Position numbers and translations under genes: made by a program
In this document: one piece after another, positions 8,588 through 16,845 of the stretch
Numbering within the stretch: the stretch's first letter is position 1
Layout of the letters: each line of letters starts with the position of its first letter
Notes under the pieces: model-generated
What the model was told of the DNA's origin: nothing
What the model saw: only the letters and a program-made list of their open reading frames with translations
Databases searched by the model: none
Source: Devosia soli
GTDB lineage: Bacteria; Pseudomonadota; Alphaproteobacteria; Rhizobiales; Devosiaceae
Direction: 5' to 3'
DNA: 64,000 nt
NCBI RefSeq assembly: GCF_000970455.1
Contig: NZ_LAJG01000033.1
Coordinates: forward strand, 26,914 to 90,913

Positions 8588-9073
8588 ATGGCCAAGTCAC
8601 CCTCCCTCGTCGCGCTGCTCGGCTTGTTGGCAGTTGCGGGTTTCCAGCATCGGGACAAAATCCAGGATGCGCTCAAGGGTCTTTCCAACAATAGCGGCGG
8701 CGCCGGCCAGAGCGGAGGGCTTGGCGGGATGCTGGGCGGCCTCGGCGACCTGATCAACGGCAAGCCAGGCAGCGGCAACGTGCTGACCGGTGGCCTCAAC
8801 GATCTCCTCGACAGCTTTCGGGGCAATGGCCAGAAGGAAACGGCCGATTCATGGACGACGGTCGGTGTGCCGACCAAGGGCCTGACGCCGCAGGAAGTCG
8901 AATCCGCCATCGGCCGCGACACGCTGACCGAACTCAGCCAATCAACCGGGCTTTCCTATGACGAACTGGTCAAGCGGCTCTCGACCAATATTCCCGACGC
9001 GGTCGACCGGCTGACCCCGGAAGGCCGTTTCCCGGCAACAGACGACGAAGCCCGCCGCAGCCTTTTTGGCTAG
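8588..9073 (+). CDS. YidB-like (DUF937) protein
   Basis: 161 aa. The N-terminus MAKSPSLVALLGLLAVAGFQHRDKIQ and a glycine-rich, low-complexity middle (about residues 38-75, GG-rich) lead into a C-terminal YidB-type fold (QEVESAIGRDTLTELSQ, then GLSYDELVKRLS). Function of the family is unknown. AAGGA lies 8 nt upstream of the ATG at 8588. The gene is monocistronic and ends before a strong hairpin. Confidence 0.8.
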   Translation: MAKSPSLVALLGLLAVAGFQHRDKIQDALKGLSNNSGGAGQSGGLGGMLGGLGDLINGKPGSGNVLTGGLNDLLDSFRGNGQKETADSWTTVGVPTKGLTPQEVESAIGRDTLTELSQSTGLSYDELVKRLSTNIPDAVDRLTPEGRFPATDDEARRSLFG

Positions 9074-9113
9074 GACCGAGTGCGGCAATCATCTTGAAAA
9101 ATCCAGAAGCACG

Positions 9114-9143
9114 GAGGGGAGCAGAATGAAAGCTGCTCCCCTC
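9114..9143. terminator. Terminator-like hairpin between convergent genes
   Basis: Perfect 11-bp stem (GAGGGGAGCAG / CTGCTCCCCTC) with an 8-nt loop, between the convergent YidB-like and outer membrane protein genes. The flanks are only moderately T-rich; it can serve both directions. Confidence 0.65.
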
Positions 9144-9221
9144 ATTCATTGTGTCAGCGTGGCTGTTGGCTTATCGCAAAAGTCATTCCACGCATGGGAG
9201 CGCGACAGACCTTCTTAGCAC

Positions 9222-9899
9222 CTAGAAGTGATAATTGACGCCGGCGCGGATGACGCTGAACTTATGGCCTACTTCGCGCGAACCACCGGGGAGGCCGCCA
9301 TAGCTCTGGCTGCCGAGGTCGACGTAAAGATATTCAGCCTTGACCGAAATGTTCTCGGTCGCCTTGGCTTCAATGCCGAGACCGGCGGTCCAACCGACAT
9401 GCGTGGCGTTCTGCGAGGTGGTGACCCCACCGTTGATGACCTGGGCGGTGCCGCGGCCGAAGGCGGCGCCGAGGGTCACATAGGGCATGACTTGGCCAAA
9501 GGTGCCGCCGGCACGGGCGCGCACGGTGCCGAACATATCCATTTTGCCCTCGAACGTGCCGCCGCCGGCCGCCGGCTCGTTGTAGCCGAGATTAGTCCAT
9601 TGCAGGTCGGCTTCACCGCCGATGACGAGACCGCCCATGTCCGCATTGAAACCGGCCTGCGCGCCGGCATTCCAGCCGCTAGAGGGATTGTTGGTGTTGA
9701 CGATAGCGGGATTGACGGTCGTCGAGCCCCAGCTATAGCCACCCGCAACGCCGGCATAAAAGCCGTTCCAGTCGGTGACGGAGCTCGAGGAGAAAAGGGG
9801 CGAGGTCGCCGGAGCAGGATTGTTCCAGCCCAGATCCGCGGCGCCTGCGGATGCGGTCAGCGCCAGGATGGCGGAAAGAGCAATGGCGGAGCGTTTCAT
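9222..9899 (-). CDS. Outer membrane beta-barrel protein (Omp25/Omp31-like porin family)
   Basis: 225 aa. A signal peptide (MKRSAIALSAILALTASAGAA) is followed by the usual start of rhizobial Omp25/31 proteins: a Pro/Ser-rich spacer, then DWNGFYAGVAGGYSWG. Alternating aromatic and glycine-rich strands continue to the C-terminal SVIRAGVNYHF, with terminal Phe as expected for Bam-dependent insertion. The eight-strand barrel is family knowledge. ATG at 9899 with GAGG 7 nt upstream. Likely a structural or small-solute outer membrane protein. Confidence 0.9.
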   Translation of the reverse strand: MKRSAIALSAILALTASAGAADLGWNNPAPATSPLFSSSSVTDWNGFYAGVAGGYSWGSTTVNPAIVNTNNPSSGWNAGAQAGFNADMGGLVIGGEADLQWTNLGYNEPAAGGGTFEGKMDMFGTVRARAGGTFGQVMPYVTLGAAFGRGTAQVINGGVTTSQNATHVGWTAGLGIEAKATENISVKAEYLYVDLGSQSYGGLPGGSREVGHKFSVIRAGVNYHF

Positions 9900-10012
9900 T
9901 TTAGCCTCGTCGAAATGCCAGGTGTTTAGAGGCAAAATCGGCCGAAGATATTAATGATCGCGAAAGGAATAAGGTTAACGCCCCGGGTTTTATCGAAATC
10001 CGGTGGAAAGCG

Positions 10013-11635
10013 TTAGCTATGCAGGCCAGGGGCTTCCTGGCCGGTCGACTGCACATATTCGGTATAGCCGCCGCCATAGGTGTGCACCCCTTCCGGCGTC
10101 AGTTCGAGCACGCGATTGGAGAGGGCGGCGAGGAAGTGCCGGTCGTGGCTGACGAAGAGCATCGTGCCTTCATATTGGCTCAAGGCGGTGATCAGCATTT
10201 CCTTGGTAGTGATGTCGAGGTGGTTGGTCGGCTCGTCGAGGACGAGAAAGTTCGGCGGATCATAAAGAAGCTTGGCCATGACAAGGCGCGCCTTCTCGCC
10301 GCCCGAAAGCACGCGGCACTTCTTTTCGATCTCGTCGCCTGAAAAGCCGAAGCAACCGGCGAGCGTGCGGAGCGCCGACTGACCTGCCTGAGGAAAGGAA
10401 TCTTCGAGCGATTGCACCACTGTGCGGTCGCCATCGAGGAGATCCATGGCGTGCTGGGCGAAATAGCCCATTTTGACGCTGGGGCCGATCGCTACGGAGC
10501 CGGCATCGGGCTCTGCAGATTTCGCCACGAGCTTTAACAGTGTCGACTTACCGGCGCCGTTGACGCCAAGAATGCACCAGCGCTCGCGACGGCGGACGTG
10601 GAAATCGAGGCCGGAATAGATAGTCTTGGATCCATAGGCCTTATCGATGCTTTTCAGCAGCGCGACGTCTTCGCCGGAGCGCGGAGCGGGCCGGAATTCG
10701 AACGCCACCGTCTGGCGGCGCTTGGGCATTTCGACGCGGTCGATCTTGTCTAGCTTTTTCACCCGGCTCTGGACCTGGGCGGCGTGGCTGGCGCGGGCCT
10801 TGAACCGCTCGATGAAGGCGATTTCCTTGGCGAGCATGGCCTGCTGACGCTCGAACTGGGCCTGCTGGTTCTTGTCGGCGATGGCACGCTGCTGCTCGTA
10901 GAAATCGTAGTCGCCCGTATAGGAGGTGAGGGCGCCGGCATCGATCTCGACGATCTTGTTGACGATGCGGTTCATGAACTCGCGATCGTGCGAAGTCATG
11001 AGGATGGCGCCGTCATAGGTCTTGAGGAAATTTTCGAGCCAGATGAGGCTTTCAAGATCGAGATGGTTGGACGGTTCGTCGAGAAGGAGGACATCGGGCC
11101 GCATCAGCAGGATCTTTGCCAGCGCAACGCGCATCTTCCAGCCGCCGGAGAGGGCGCCAACATCACCGTCCATCATCTCCTGGGAAAAGCCGAGGCCGTC
11201 GAGGACTTCGCGCGCGCGCGCATCGAGCGAATAGCCGTCGAGTTCCTGGAACTGATGCTGAACATCGCCATAGCGCTCGATGATCGCGTCCATCTCGTCG
11301 GCGCGGTCCGGGTCGGCCATGGCGGCTTCGAGTTCGGCCATTTCAGCGGTCAACGCGCCGATCGGGCCTGCGCCCTCCATGACTTCGACGGCGGCAGAGC
11401 GGCCGGACGTTTCGCCCACATCCTGGCTGAAATAGCCGATGGTGACGCCGCGATCGACCGAGACCTGGCCTTCGTCTGGCTGTTCCTGACCAGAGATCAT
11501 GCGGAAGAGCGTGGTCTTGCCGGCGCCATTGGGGCCGACGAGCCCAGCCTTTTCGCCGCGCTGCAGCCCGGCCGAGGCCTCGACGAAGATCAACTGCTTG
11601 CCGTTTTGCTTGCCGATGCTTTCGAGGCGGATCAT
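10013..11635 (-). CDS. ABC-F family ATPase (translation-associated, YbiT/YheS-like)
   Basis: 540 aa with two ABC cassettes and no membrane segment. First cassette: Walker A GPNGAGKTT (about 35-43), signature LSGGWKMR, Walker B VLLLDEPSNHLD. A charged linker follows (about 235-310, ending in RVKKLDKIDRVEMPKRR). Second cassette: Walker A GVNGAGKST, signature LSGGEKAR, FLVLDEPTNHLD. This is the layout of ABC-F proteins, which act on ribosomes in the cytoplasm (for example relieving stalling). The exact subfamily cannot be fixed by eye. ATG at 11635. Confidence 0.93.
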   Translation of the reverse strand: MIRLESIGKQNGKQLIFVEASAGLQRGEKAGLVGPNGAGKTTLFRMISGQEQPDEGQVSVDRGVTIGYFSQDVGETSGRSAAVEVMEGAGPIGALTAEMAELEAAMADPDRADEMDAIIERYGDVQHQFQELDGYSLDARAREVLDGLGFSQEMMDGDVGALSGGWKMRVALAKILLMRPDVLLLDEPSNHLDLESLIWLENFLKTYDGAILMTSHDREFMNRIVNKIVEIDAGALTSYTGDYDFYEQQRAIADKNQQAQFERQQAMLAKEIAFIERFKARASHAAQVQSRVKKLDKIDRVEMPKRRQTVAFEFRPAPRSGEDVALLKSIDKAYGSKTIYSGLDFHVRRRERWCILGVNGAGKSTLLKLVAKSAEPDAGSVAIGPSVKMGYFAQHAMDLLDGDRTVVQSLEDSFPQAGQSALRTLAGCFGFSGDEIEKKCRVLSGGEKARLVMAKLLYDPPNFLVLDEPTNHLDITTKEMLITALSQYEGTMLFVSHDRHFLAALSNRVLELTPEGVHTYGGGYTEYVQSTGQEAPGLHS

Positions 11636-11726
11636 GGGGCGACTGCTCTATGGGTAACGTTGCGCCCCTAAAGCATCTGGGTCGACCGAGCGCAAGGCGG
11701 CGTTTTGCAACGCGGCCCTGCTCGGC

Positions 11727-13211
11727 TCACGCCGCGTCGTTGATCAGGTTTTCGGCCATGCCGTATTCGTGGAGTTTTCGATAGAGTGTCGAGCGGCCGA
11801 TGCCGAGGGCGCGAGCGACGCGGGACATGCGGCCGCCGTGATAATCGATGGCAAAGGCAATGGCTGCGCGCTCGATATCGGCAAGTGGCTGAAGATCACC
11901 GGCGGGGTTGAGGAAGCGATCCTGTGCGGGGAGGGCCACAGGATCGGGACGCAGCCGGGCAGGCGCGCTGTCGATATGGATGGGTGCTGCCAGAACCGGC
12001 GCCTGGCCAACCGCGCGCACGGCTTCTTCCCGGCCGGCAGACTGAGCCAGCATCTGCGGAAAATCCTCGGCTTCGAGGAAGGCGGCTTCGCTCAGGACCA
12101 CGGCGCGATAAACGGCGTTTTCGAGCTGGCGGACATTGCCCGGCCAATCATAGGCCGACAAAAGGTCGAGCGCCGGCGGGGTGATGCCGAGGACTCGCTT
12201 GCCGGCTTCGGCGGAAAAACGGGCAATGAAGTGCGAGACAAGGTTGGCCAGATCTTCCATGCGCTCGCGCAGCGGCGGCACGTAGATGGGGAAGACGTTG
12301 AGGCGATAAAAGAGATCTTCGCGGAATTCGCCGGTCTTGGCCAGATTGAGGAGACGGCGATTTGTCGCCGAAATCAGGCGGACGTTGACCTTTTCCGCTC
12401 GGCTGGCGCCGACCGGCTCGATCTCGCCTTCCTGAAGAGCGCGCAGGAGTTTCACCTGGGTGTCGAGTGGAAGTTCGCCCACCTCATCTAGAAACAGCGT
12501 GCCGCCATGGGCCTCGGTAAACTTGCCGGCCTGGTCGGCAATGGCGCCGGTGAAGGCACCCTTCTTGTGGCCGAAGAGCACGGATTCAACGAGATTTGGC
12601 GGAATGGCGCCGCAATTGACGGTGACGAAAGGCTTGCCGGCTCGGTCGGACGAGCCCTGGATGATGCGGGCGACGAGTTCTTTGCCGACACCGGTCTCGC
12701 CTTCGATCAGTACCGGGATCGGACTTTTCGCTGCCTTGGCGGAAAGCGCCAGAACGCGCGCCATCGAGGGGGCACTGGCGATCATGTCGGCGGGCGTCAG
12801 TGTGCCGGAGCGGCGCGCATGCTCTGAGCGGATAGCGGCTTCGAGCGTGTCGAGCTTCATCGCATTGCGCAGCGAGACGATGAGGCGTTCGGGCGAGACG
12901 GGCTTGACGAAATAATCAGCCGCGCCCTGACGCATGGCCGAAATGACGGTTTCGAGTGAGGAATTGGCAGTCTGGATGATGACCGGCGTCGTCAGTCCTT
13001 CGGCACGCATCGCCGCCATTACGCCCATGCCGTCGAGATCGGGCATGACGAGATCAAGGATCATGGCGCCGATCTTGCGGTCTTCGCGGAGGAGAGAGAG
13101 TGCCTGGTCCCCGCCGGTGGCCGTGATCGGCTTGAAGCCTGCCCGATTGGCGATTTCAGCGGTTAACCGGAGTTGCACCGGATCGTCGTCGACCACAAGA
13201 ACGCGCGTCAT
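11727..13211 (-). CDS. Sigma54-dependent response regulator (NtrC family)
   Basis: 494 aa. Receiver domain residues 1-120 with acidic pocket DDD (8-10) and phosphoacceptor D53 in ILDLVMPD. Then an AAA+ activator domain with Walker A GETGVGKE, the sigma54-contact GAFTGA motif, LFLDEVGEL and WPGNVRQLEN. A C-terminal Fis-type HTH follows (MSRVARALGIGRSTLYRKLHEYG). The GAFTGA motif means that it activates promoters read by sigma54 RNA polymerase. I prefer the ATG at 13211 with GGGACAGG upstream over a GTG 33 bp earlier. No cognate histidine kinase gene is adjacent, so its input is unknown. Confidence 0.93.
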   Translation of the reverse strand: MTRVLVVDDDPVQLRLTAEIANRAGFKPITATGGDQALSLLREDRKIGAMILDLVMPDLDGMGVMAAMRAEGLTTPVIIQTANSSLETVISAMRQGAADYFVKPVSPERLIVSLRNAMKLDTLEAAIRSEHARRSGTLTPADMIASAPSMARVLALSAKAAKSPIPVLIEGETGVGKELVARIIQGSSDRAGKPFVTVNCGAIPPNLVESVLFGHKKGAFTGAIADQAGKFTEAHGGTLFLDEVGELPLDTQVKLLRALQEGEIEPVGASRAEKVNVRLISATNRRLLNLAKTGEFREDLFYRLNVFPIYVPPLRERMEDLANLVSHFIARFSAEAGKRVLGITPPALDLLSAYDWPGNVRQLENAVYRAVVLSEAAFLEAEDFPQMLAQSAGREEAVRAVGQAPVLAAPIHIDSAPARLRPDPVALPAQDRFLNPAGDLQPLADIERAAIAFAIDYHGGRMSRVARALGIGRSTLYRKLHEYGMAENLINDAA

Positions 13212-13336
13212 GCCTGTCCCAAAGCTGATGTCGTTGTTCGGCACGAATCGGTTGTGCCGTTTTGGGAAGAGAATGAGGATGCCGGCTTAAGAGGGTGTTA
13301 AGCCTAATGAATTGGTTCGCACGGCGGACGTCAGGC

Positions 13337-13370
13337 AAACAAAAAGGGCCGCGGAAATCTCCGTGACCCT
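13337..13370 (-). terminator. Terminator of the minus-strand DUF465 gene
   Basis: Read on the minus strand: an 11-bp stem (AGGGTCACGGA / TCCGCGGCCCT, one mismatch and one wobble) with a GATT loop and a TTTTTGTTT tail, 32 bp after the stop codon of the small gene at 13402. Confidence 0.75.
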
Positions 13371-13401
13371 CAGGACTCAGTGCTGGATTTCGCTCAGGCG
13401 A

Positions 13402-13578
13402 TTAGTGCCGGTCAGCGATATTGAAGCGGGCCAACTCATCCTTGACCTCGAGCTTTTTGCGTTTGAGGGCTGAGACCATGAGGTCATCATATTGGCGATT
13501 CTGCATTTCTGCCTGAATCTGCCGGTCCAGTTCCTGGTGGCGCCGTTCCAGCGCTGCGATGTGGCCTTCAGTAGTCAT
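13402..13578 (-). CDS. DUF465 (YdcH) family small protein
   Basis: 58 aa, almost entirely one helical hairpin: ALERRHQELDRQIQAE then VSALKRKKLEVKDELAR. This is the DUF465/YdcH pattern common in Hyphomicrobiales, where genomes often hold several copies; function unknown. The ATG at 13578 has a perfect AAGGAG 6 nt upstream, better than an ATG further out. It is divergent from a second DUF465 gene at 13730. Confidence 0.85.
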   Translation of the reverse strand: MTTEGHIAALERRHQELDRQIQAEMQNRQYDDLMVSALKRKKLEVKDELARFNIADRH

Positions 13579-13729
13579 AGACAACTCCTTCGACATCGTG
13601 GACGTAACCATAGTCACAAATCTTTCACGCTTTGTCGACCTCCGGAGGGGGTACGTCGGAAATCTGGTGCAAAACGTGATCGCTTCGGTTAATCAAATCT
13701 CAGTTGTCGCTCGACTATTTGGTTTCGAC

Positions 13730-13945
13730 ATGCTGCACCTTACCAAGGAACAGGAAGCCCAATATGGGCTTGAGCTGGCGACCAAGCGCCAGGAGCATGC
13801 GGACCTCGACGCCGCGATCCATACCTTGACCCAATCCCAGTTCGCCGATCGCATGCTGGTGCAGCGGCTCAAGAAGCGCAAACTGATGCTCAAGGACCGG
13901 ATCGTCGAACTCGAAAACATTCTCCTGCCCGACATCATCGCCTGA
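13730..13945 (+). CDS. DUF465 (YdcH) family small protein, second copy
   Basis: 71 aa helical protein: EAQYGLELATKRQEHADLDAAI then DRMLVQRLKKRKLMLKDRIVELE, a divergent paralogue of the minus-strand neighbour. The ATG at 13730 lacks a good ribosome site, and the frame is open upstream with possible GTG starts (for example near 13676), so the N-terminus is uncertain. The 151 bp between the two starts must carry both promoters. Confidence 0.75.
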   Translation: MLHLTKEQEAQYGLELATKRQEHADLDAAIHTLTQSQFADRMLVQRLKKRKLMLKDRIVELENILLPDIIA

Positions 13946-14026
13946 TGTTTTGAGGCGCTCGTGCCTTGAGTTGCGGCCGGATTTGGGCTAGACGCGCGCT
14001 TTGCGGAGCGGGATGGGGGAACAGCC

Positions 14027-14518
14027 ATGCTCAAGCCACCGGTTGCCATTGTCATGGGCAGCCAATCGGACTGGCCGACAATGCGGCTGGCCGCGGAAAC
14101 CCTCGAAGCTCTCGAAATCGAATATGAGGCGCGGATCGTCTCGGCGCACCGGACGCCCGAGCGCCTCGTCGAGTTTGCGACCAATGCCCGCGCAGAAGGT
14201 TTTAAAATCATCATCGCAGGTGCAGGCGGGGCAGCGCACCTGCCGGGGATGATAGCGGCGATGACGGTGTTGCCGGTGTTCGGCGTGCCGGTGCGGTCCA
14301 AGGCGCTCAATGGGCTCGACAGCCTTTATTCGATCGTACAGATGCCCGGTGGCGTACCCGTCGGCACGTTGGCCATCGGTGAGCCGGGCGCGATCAACGC
14401 GGCATTGTTGGCGGCGTCGATCCTCGCGCTCAACGACGATGAACTAGCCGACCGGCTCGACGCGCATCGCGAGCGGCAGACTGCCGCGGTTCCGCAGTTT
14501 CCTTCCGACAACGAGTAG
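14027..14518 (+). CDS. purE: N5-carboxyaminoimidazole ribonucleotide mutase
   Basis: 163 aa. Converts N5-CAIR to CAIR in de novo purine synthesis. Signature elements are [10 protein letters not shown] at the start, the SAHRTPERL motif with the catalytic histidine, and [12 protein letters not shown]. Length is that of class I PurE. The last base of its stop codon is the first base of the purK GTG start, so the pair is translated as a unit. Confidence 0.97.
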   Translation: MLKPPVAIVMGSQSDWPTMRLAAETLEALEIEYEARIVSAHRTPERLVEFATNARAEGFKIIIAGAGGAAHLPGMIAAMTVLPVFGVPVRSKALNGLDSLYSIVQMPGGVPVGTLAIGEPGAINAALLAASILALNDDELADRLDAHRERQTAAVPQFPSDNE

Positions 14519-15612
14519 TGCCTGTGTCAGATCCTCTTCCTGCGCTTCGTCCCGGGGCAACCATCGGCATTCTGGGCGGCGGGCAGCTCGGGCGCATGCT
14601 GGCGCTGGCGGGCGCAAAGCTGGGGCTCAAAAGCCATATCTATTGCCCCGATCCGCACAGCCCAGCGTTCGATGTGACGCCATTCAAGACCGTGGCGGCT
14701 TATGACGACGAAGCGGCGTTGCGGGCCTTTGCGGCCGAGGTCGATATCGTCACTTATGAATTCGAGAACGTGCCAGCGGCGACGGCGGAACTTCTCGCCA
14801 GCCTCAAACCCCTGCGGCCGGACGCCAATGCTCTGGCCATTTCCCAGGATCGGCTCGCCGAAAAGAGCTTCCTCGCATCAAAGAACATTCCGGTCGCGCC
14901 CTATCGCGCAGTGCATTCGCTCGAAGAGCTCGAAGCGGCTGTTGGCGAACTGGGATTGCCGGCTGTGTTGAAGACGACGCGGCTTGGCTATGATGGCAAG
15001 GGCCAGCGCGTCTTGCGCACGCAGGAAGATGCTGCGGCAGCATTTGCCGCGCTCAAGCCCCACCCGCTGGTGCTTGAAGGGTTCGTGCCGTTCGAGAAGG
15101 AAATTTCTGTCGTCGTGGCGCGCAGTGCGGACGGGACCGTGCGAGCCTACGATCCAGCCGAGAACGTGCATCGCGCCCATATTCTCTTTACCTCGACCGT
15201 GCCGGCCGATGTGCCTGCCGGCGTTGCCAAGCATGCGGCAATGCTCGCCAAGGTCATTGTCGTGGCGCTCGATTATGTGGGCGTTCTGGGTGTCGAGTTC
15301 TTCGTGCTCGGTGGCGAAAGGCCGAGCCTGCTGGTCAACGAGATAGCCCCCCGAGTGCATAATTCGGGACACTGGACGGAAGCCGTGTGCCTGACCGACC
15401 AGTTCGAACAGCATATGCGGGCGGTGGCCGGTTGGCCGCTCGGCGATCCGCAGCGCTATGCCGATGTGGTGATGCAGAACCTGATCGGCGACGAAGTCGA
15501 GATCGTGCCCGGCGGGATCGGCGGGGATACCCAGCCCCACCTTTACGGCAAGGCGGAAGCGCGGCCGGGGCGGAAGATGGGCCACATCAACCGCATTTTG
15601 CGCGCGAACTGA
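14518..15612 (+). CDS. purK: N5-carboxyaminoimidazole ribonucleotide synthase
   Basis: 364 aa ATP-grasp enzyme making N5-CAIR from AIR, bicarbonate and ATP. The N-terminal preATP-grasp fold has IGILGGGQLGRMLALAG; the ATP-grasp part shows LKTTRLGYDGKGQ, the FEKEISVVVARS strand and the metal-site region NEIAPRVHNSGHWT. It starts with GTG at 14518 overlapping purE's stop (a second GTG is 6 bp downstream). Its stop lies 3 bp from the stop of the convergent hydrolase gene. Confidence 0.97.
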   Translation: MPVSDPLPALRPGATIGILGGGQLGRMLALAGAKLGLKSHIYCPDPHSPAFDVTPFKTVAAYDDEAALRAFAAEVDIVTYEFENVPAATAELLASLKPLRPDANALAISQDRLAEKSFLASKNIPVAPYRAVHSLEELEAAVGELGLPAVLKTTRLGYDGKGQRVLRTQEDAAAAFAALKPHPLVLEGFVPFEKEISVVVARSADGTVRAYDPAENVHRAHILFTSTVPADVPAGVAKHAAMLAKVIVVALDYVGVLGVEFFVLGGERPSLLVNEIAPRVHNSGHWTEAVCLTDQFEQHMRAVAGWPLGDPQRYADVVMQNLIGDEVEIVPGGIGGDTQPHLYGKAEARPGRKMGHINRILRAN

Positions 15613-15615
15613 ACG

Positions 15616-16308
15616 CTAGCGCGCGAGCCAATTGCCGATGGCGCCAGCGACCGCGGAGGGATTTTCCATGGTCGGCAGGTGGCCGCATTTAGCGAAATGT
15701 ACGATGTCGGCATGGGGAATGGCGGAGGCCATCTCCTCGGCAAGCTCGGGCGGGGTCAAGATATCTTCGGTGCCGACCCCGATCAGGGTCGGGACTTGGA
15801 TGCTTGCCAGTTGCGGGCGGGAATCGATGCGGCCAAGAATGGCCTTTTGCTGACGGATATAGGTGTCCTGGCCGCAGCGTTCGGCCATGGCCTGCACTTC
15901 GTCGGCGAGTGGGGTTTCGAGATTGCGCTTTGCAAGAAGGCTCGGCAGGAGGCTGCGCGAAACGCCGATAAACTTGCCGAGCTTGACGTTTTCGATGCCC
16001 TTGCGCCGCGCCTCGCGCCGCTCGTCGCTATCGGGCCGGGCCGACGTATCGAGAAGGGCAAGGTGCGTGACGCGATCGGGCGCCTGGCGCATGATTTCGA
16101 GCGCAACGTATCCGCCCATCGAAAGACCGGCGAGCGCAAAGCGCGGCGGCGCTGCCAGAAGCGTTCGGCTCGCCATTCCGGCGATGGTGTCATCGAGTGT
16201 CAGGTCTGCCACCATGGGAGCAACAGTGTCGCGCAGCGGCAAGACGACATCGCGCCAGAGCCGCGCGTCGCAAAGAAGGCCGGGGAGCAGGACGATCGGG
16301 GTCAGCAT
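15616..16308 (-). CDS. Alpha/beta hydrolase
   Basis: 230 aa. The nucleophile elbow is GLSMGG. The acid is likely the Asp in GVGTEDILTPP, and the histidine is in KCGHLPTMENP, completing a catalytic triad in normal order. The N-terminal IVLLPGLLCDARLW provides the oxyanion-hole region. I start at the ATG at 16308, just before the conserved strand, although the frame is open about 90 bp further upstream. Substrate unknown; similar proteins are annotated as esterases or enol-lactone hydrolase relatives. Confidence 0.85.
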   Translation of the reverse strand: MLTPIVLLPGLLCDARLWRDVVLPLRDTVAPMVADLTLDDTIAGMASRTLLAAPPRFALAGLSMGGYVALEIMRQAPDRVTHLALLDTSARPDSDERREARRKGIENVKLGKFIGVSRSLLPSLLAKRNLETPLADEVQAMAERCGQDTYIRQQKAILGRIDSRPQLASIQVPTLIGVGTEDILTPPELAEEMASAIPHADIVHFAKCGHLPTMENPSAVAGAIGNWLAR

Positions 16309-16391
16309 TGGTGCGAACTCGTTGGGGGCTGAGCAAGCGGTACTGTGCTTCAGAAATTGAGGCAATACGCCGAATTTCTCGTGCGCGAGTG

Positions 16392-16420
16392 TGGACAAGT
16401 GCGAAGAGCCAAGCTATATA
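16392..16420 (+). promoter_or_regulatory. Sigma70-type promoter upstream of rpsU
   Basis: TGGACA and TATATA separated by exactly 17 bp, a near-consensus pair on the plus strand. Transcription would begin near 16427, giving rpsU a leader of about 95 nt. Confidence 0.6.
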
Positions 16421-16522
16421 GCGCGCCACGGTGGCCGGCTCTGCTGGTCGGCGACGTAGTTCCTGTGGCTGCGGCGCTTTTATCCAATCCAATTTGCCAA
16501 GCTTTGAAGGGGCAGTTGACCT

Positions 16523-16750
16523 TTGCAAGTAGTCGTTCGCGATAACAATGTTGACCAGGCGCTGCGCGCCCTGAAGAAGAAGCTGCAACGCGAAGGCGTC
16601 TTCCGCGAAATGAAGCTGCGCAACTACTATGAAAAGCCGTCGGAAAAGAAGGCTCGCCAGAAGGCTGAAGCTGTCCGTCGCGCACGCAAGCTGGCTCGCA
16701 AGCGCGCACAGCGCGAAGGCCTGATTGCAGCGCCGGCAGCGCGCGCGTAG
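16523..16750 (+). CDS. rpsU: Small ribosomal subunit protein bS21
   Basis: 75 aa basic protein, [20 protein letters not shown] at the start, then [21 protein letters not shown] and an Arg/Lys-rich tail, typical of alphaproteobacterial S21, which sits near the anti-Shine-Dalgarno region of the 30S subunit. The only start that gives the conserved N-terminus is a TTG, with AAGGGG 10 nt upstream. It is monocistronic, ending at a strong terminator. Confidence 0.96.
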   Translation: MQVVVRDNNVDQALRALKKKLQREGVFREMKLRNYYEKPSEKKARQKAEAVRRARKLARKRAQREGLIAAPAARA

Positions 16751-16773
16751 TTCGCGACGCCAGAGAATTCAAA

Positions 16774-16804
16774 ACGCCGTCCTTCGGGGCGGCGTTTTTG
16801 TTTT
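16774..16804 (+). terminator. rpsU terminator
   Basis: ACGCCGTCC and GGGCGGCGT pair around a TTCG tetraloop and run into TTTTTGTTTT, a textbook intrinsic terminator 24 bp after rpsU. Confidence 0.9.
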
Positions 16805-16845
16805 GGGTGTTGCCCTAGCAATTTGCGCTCCGCGCTGCGTTCGGC

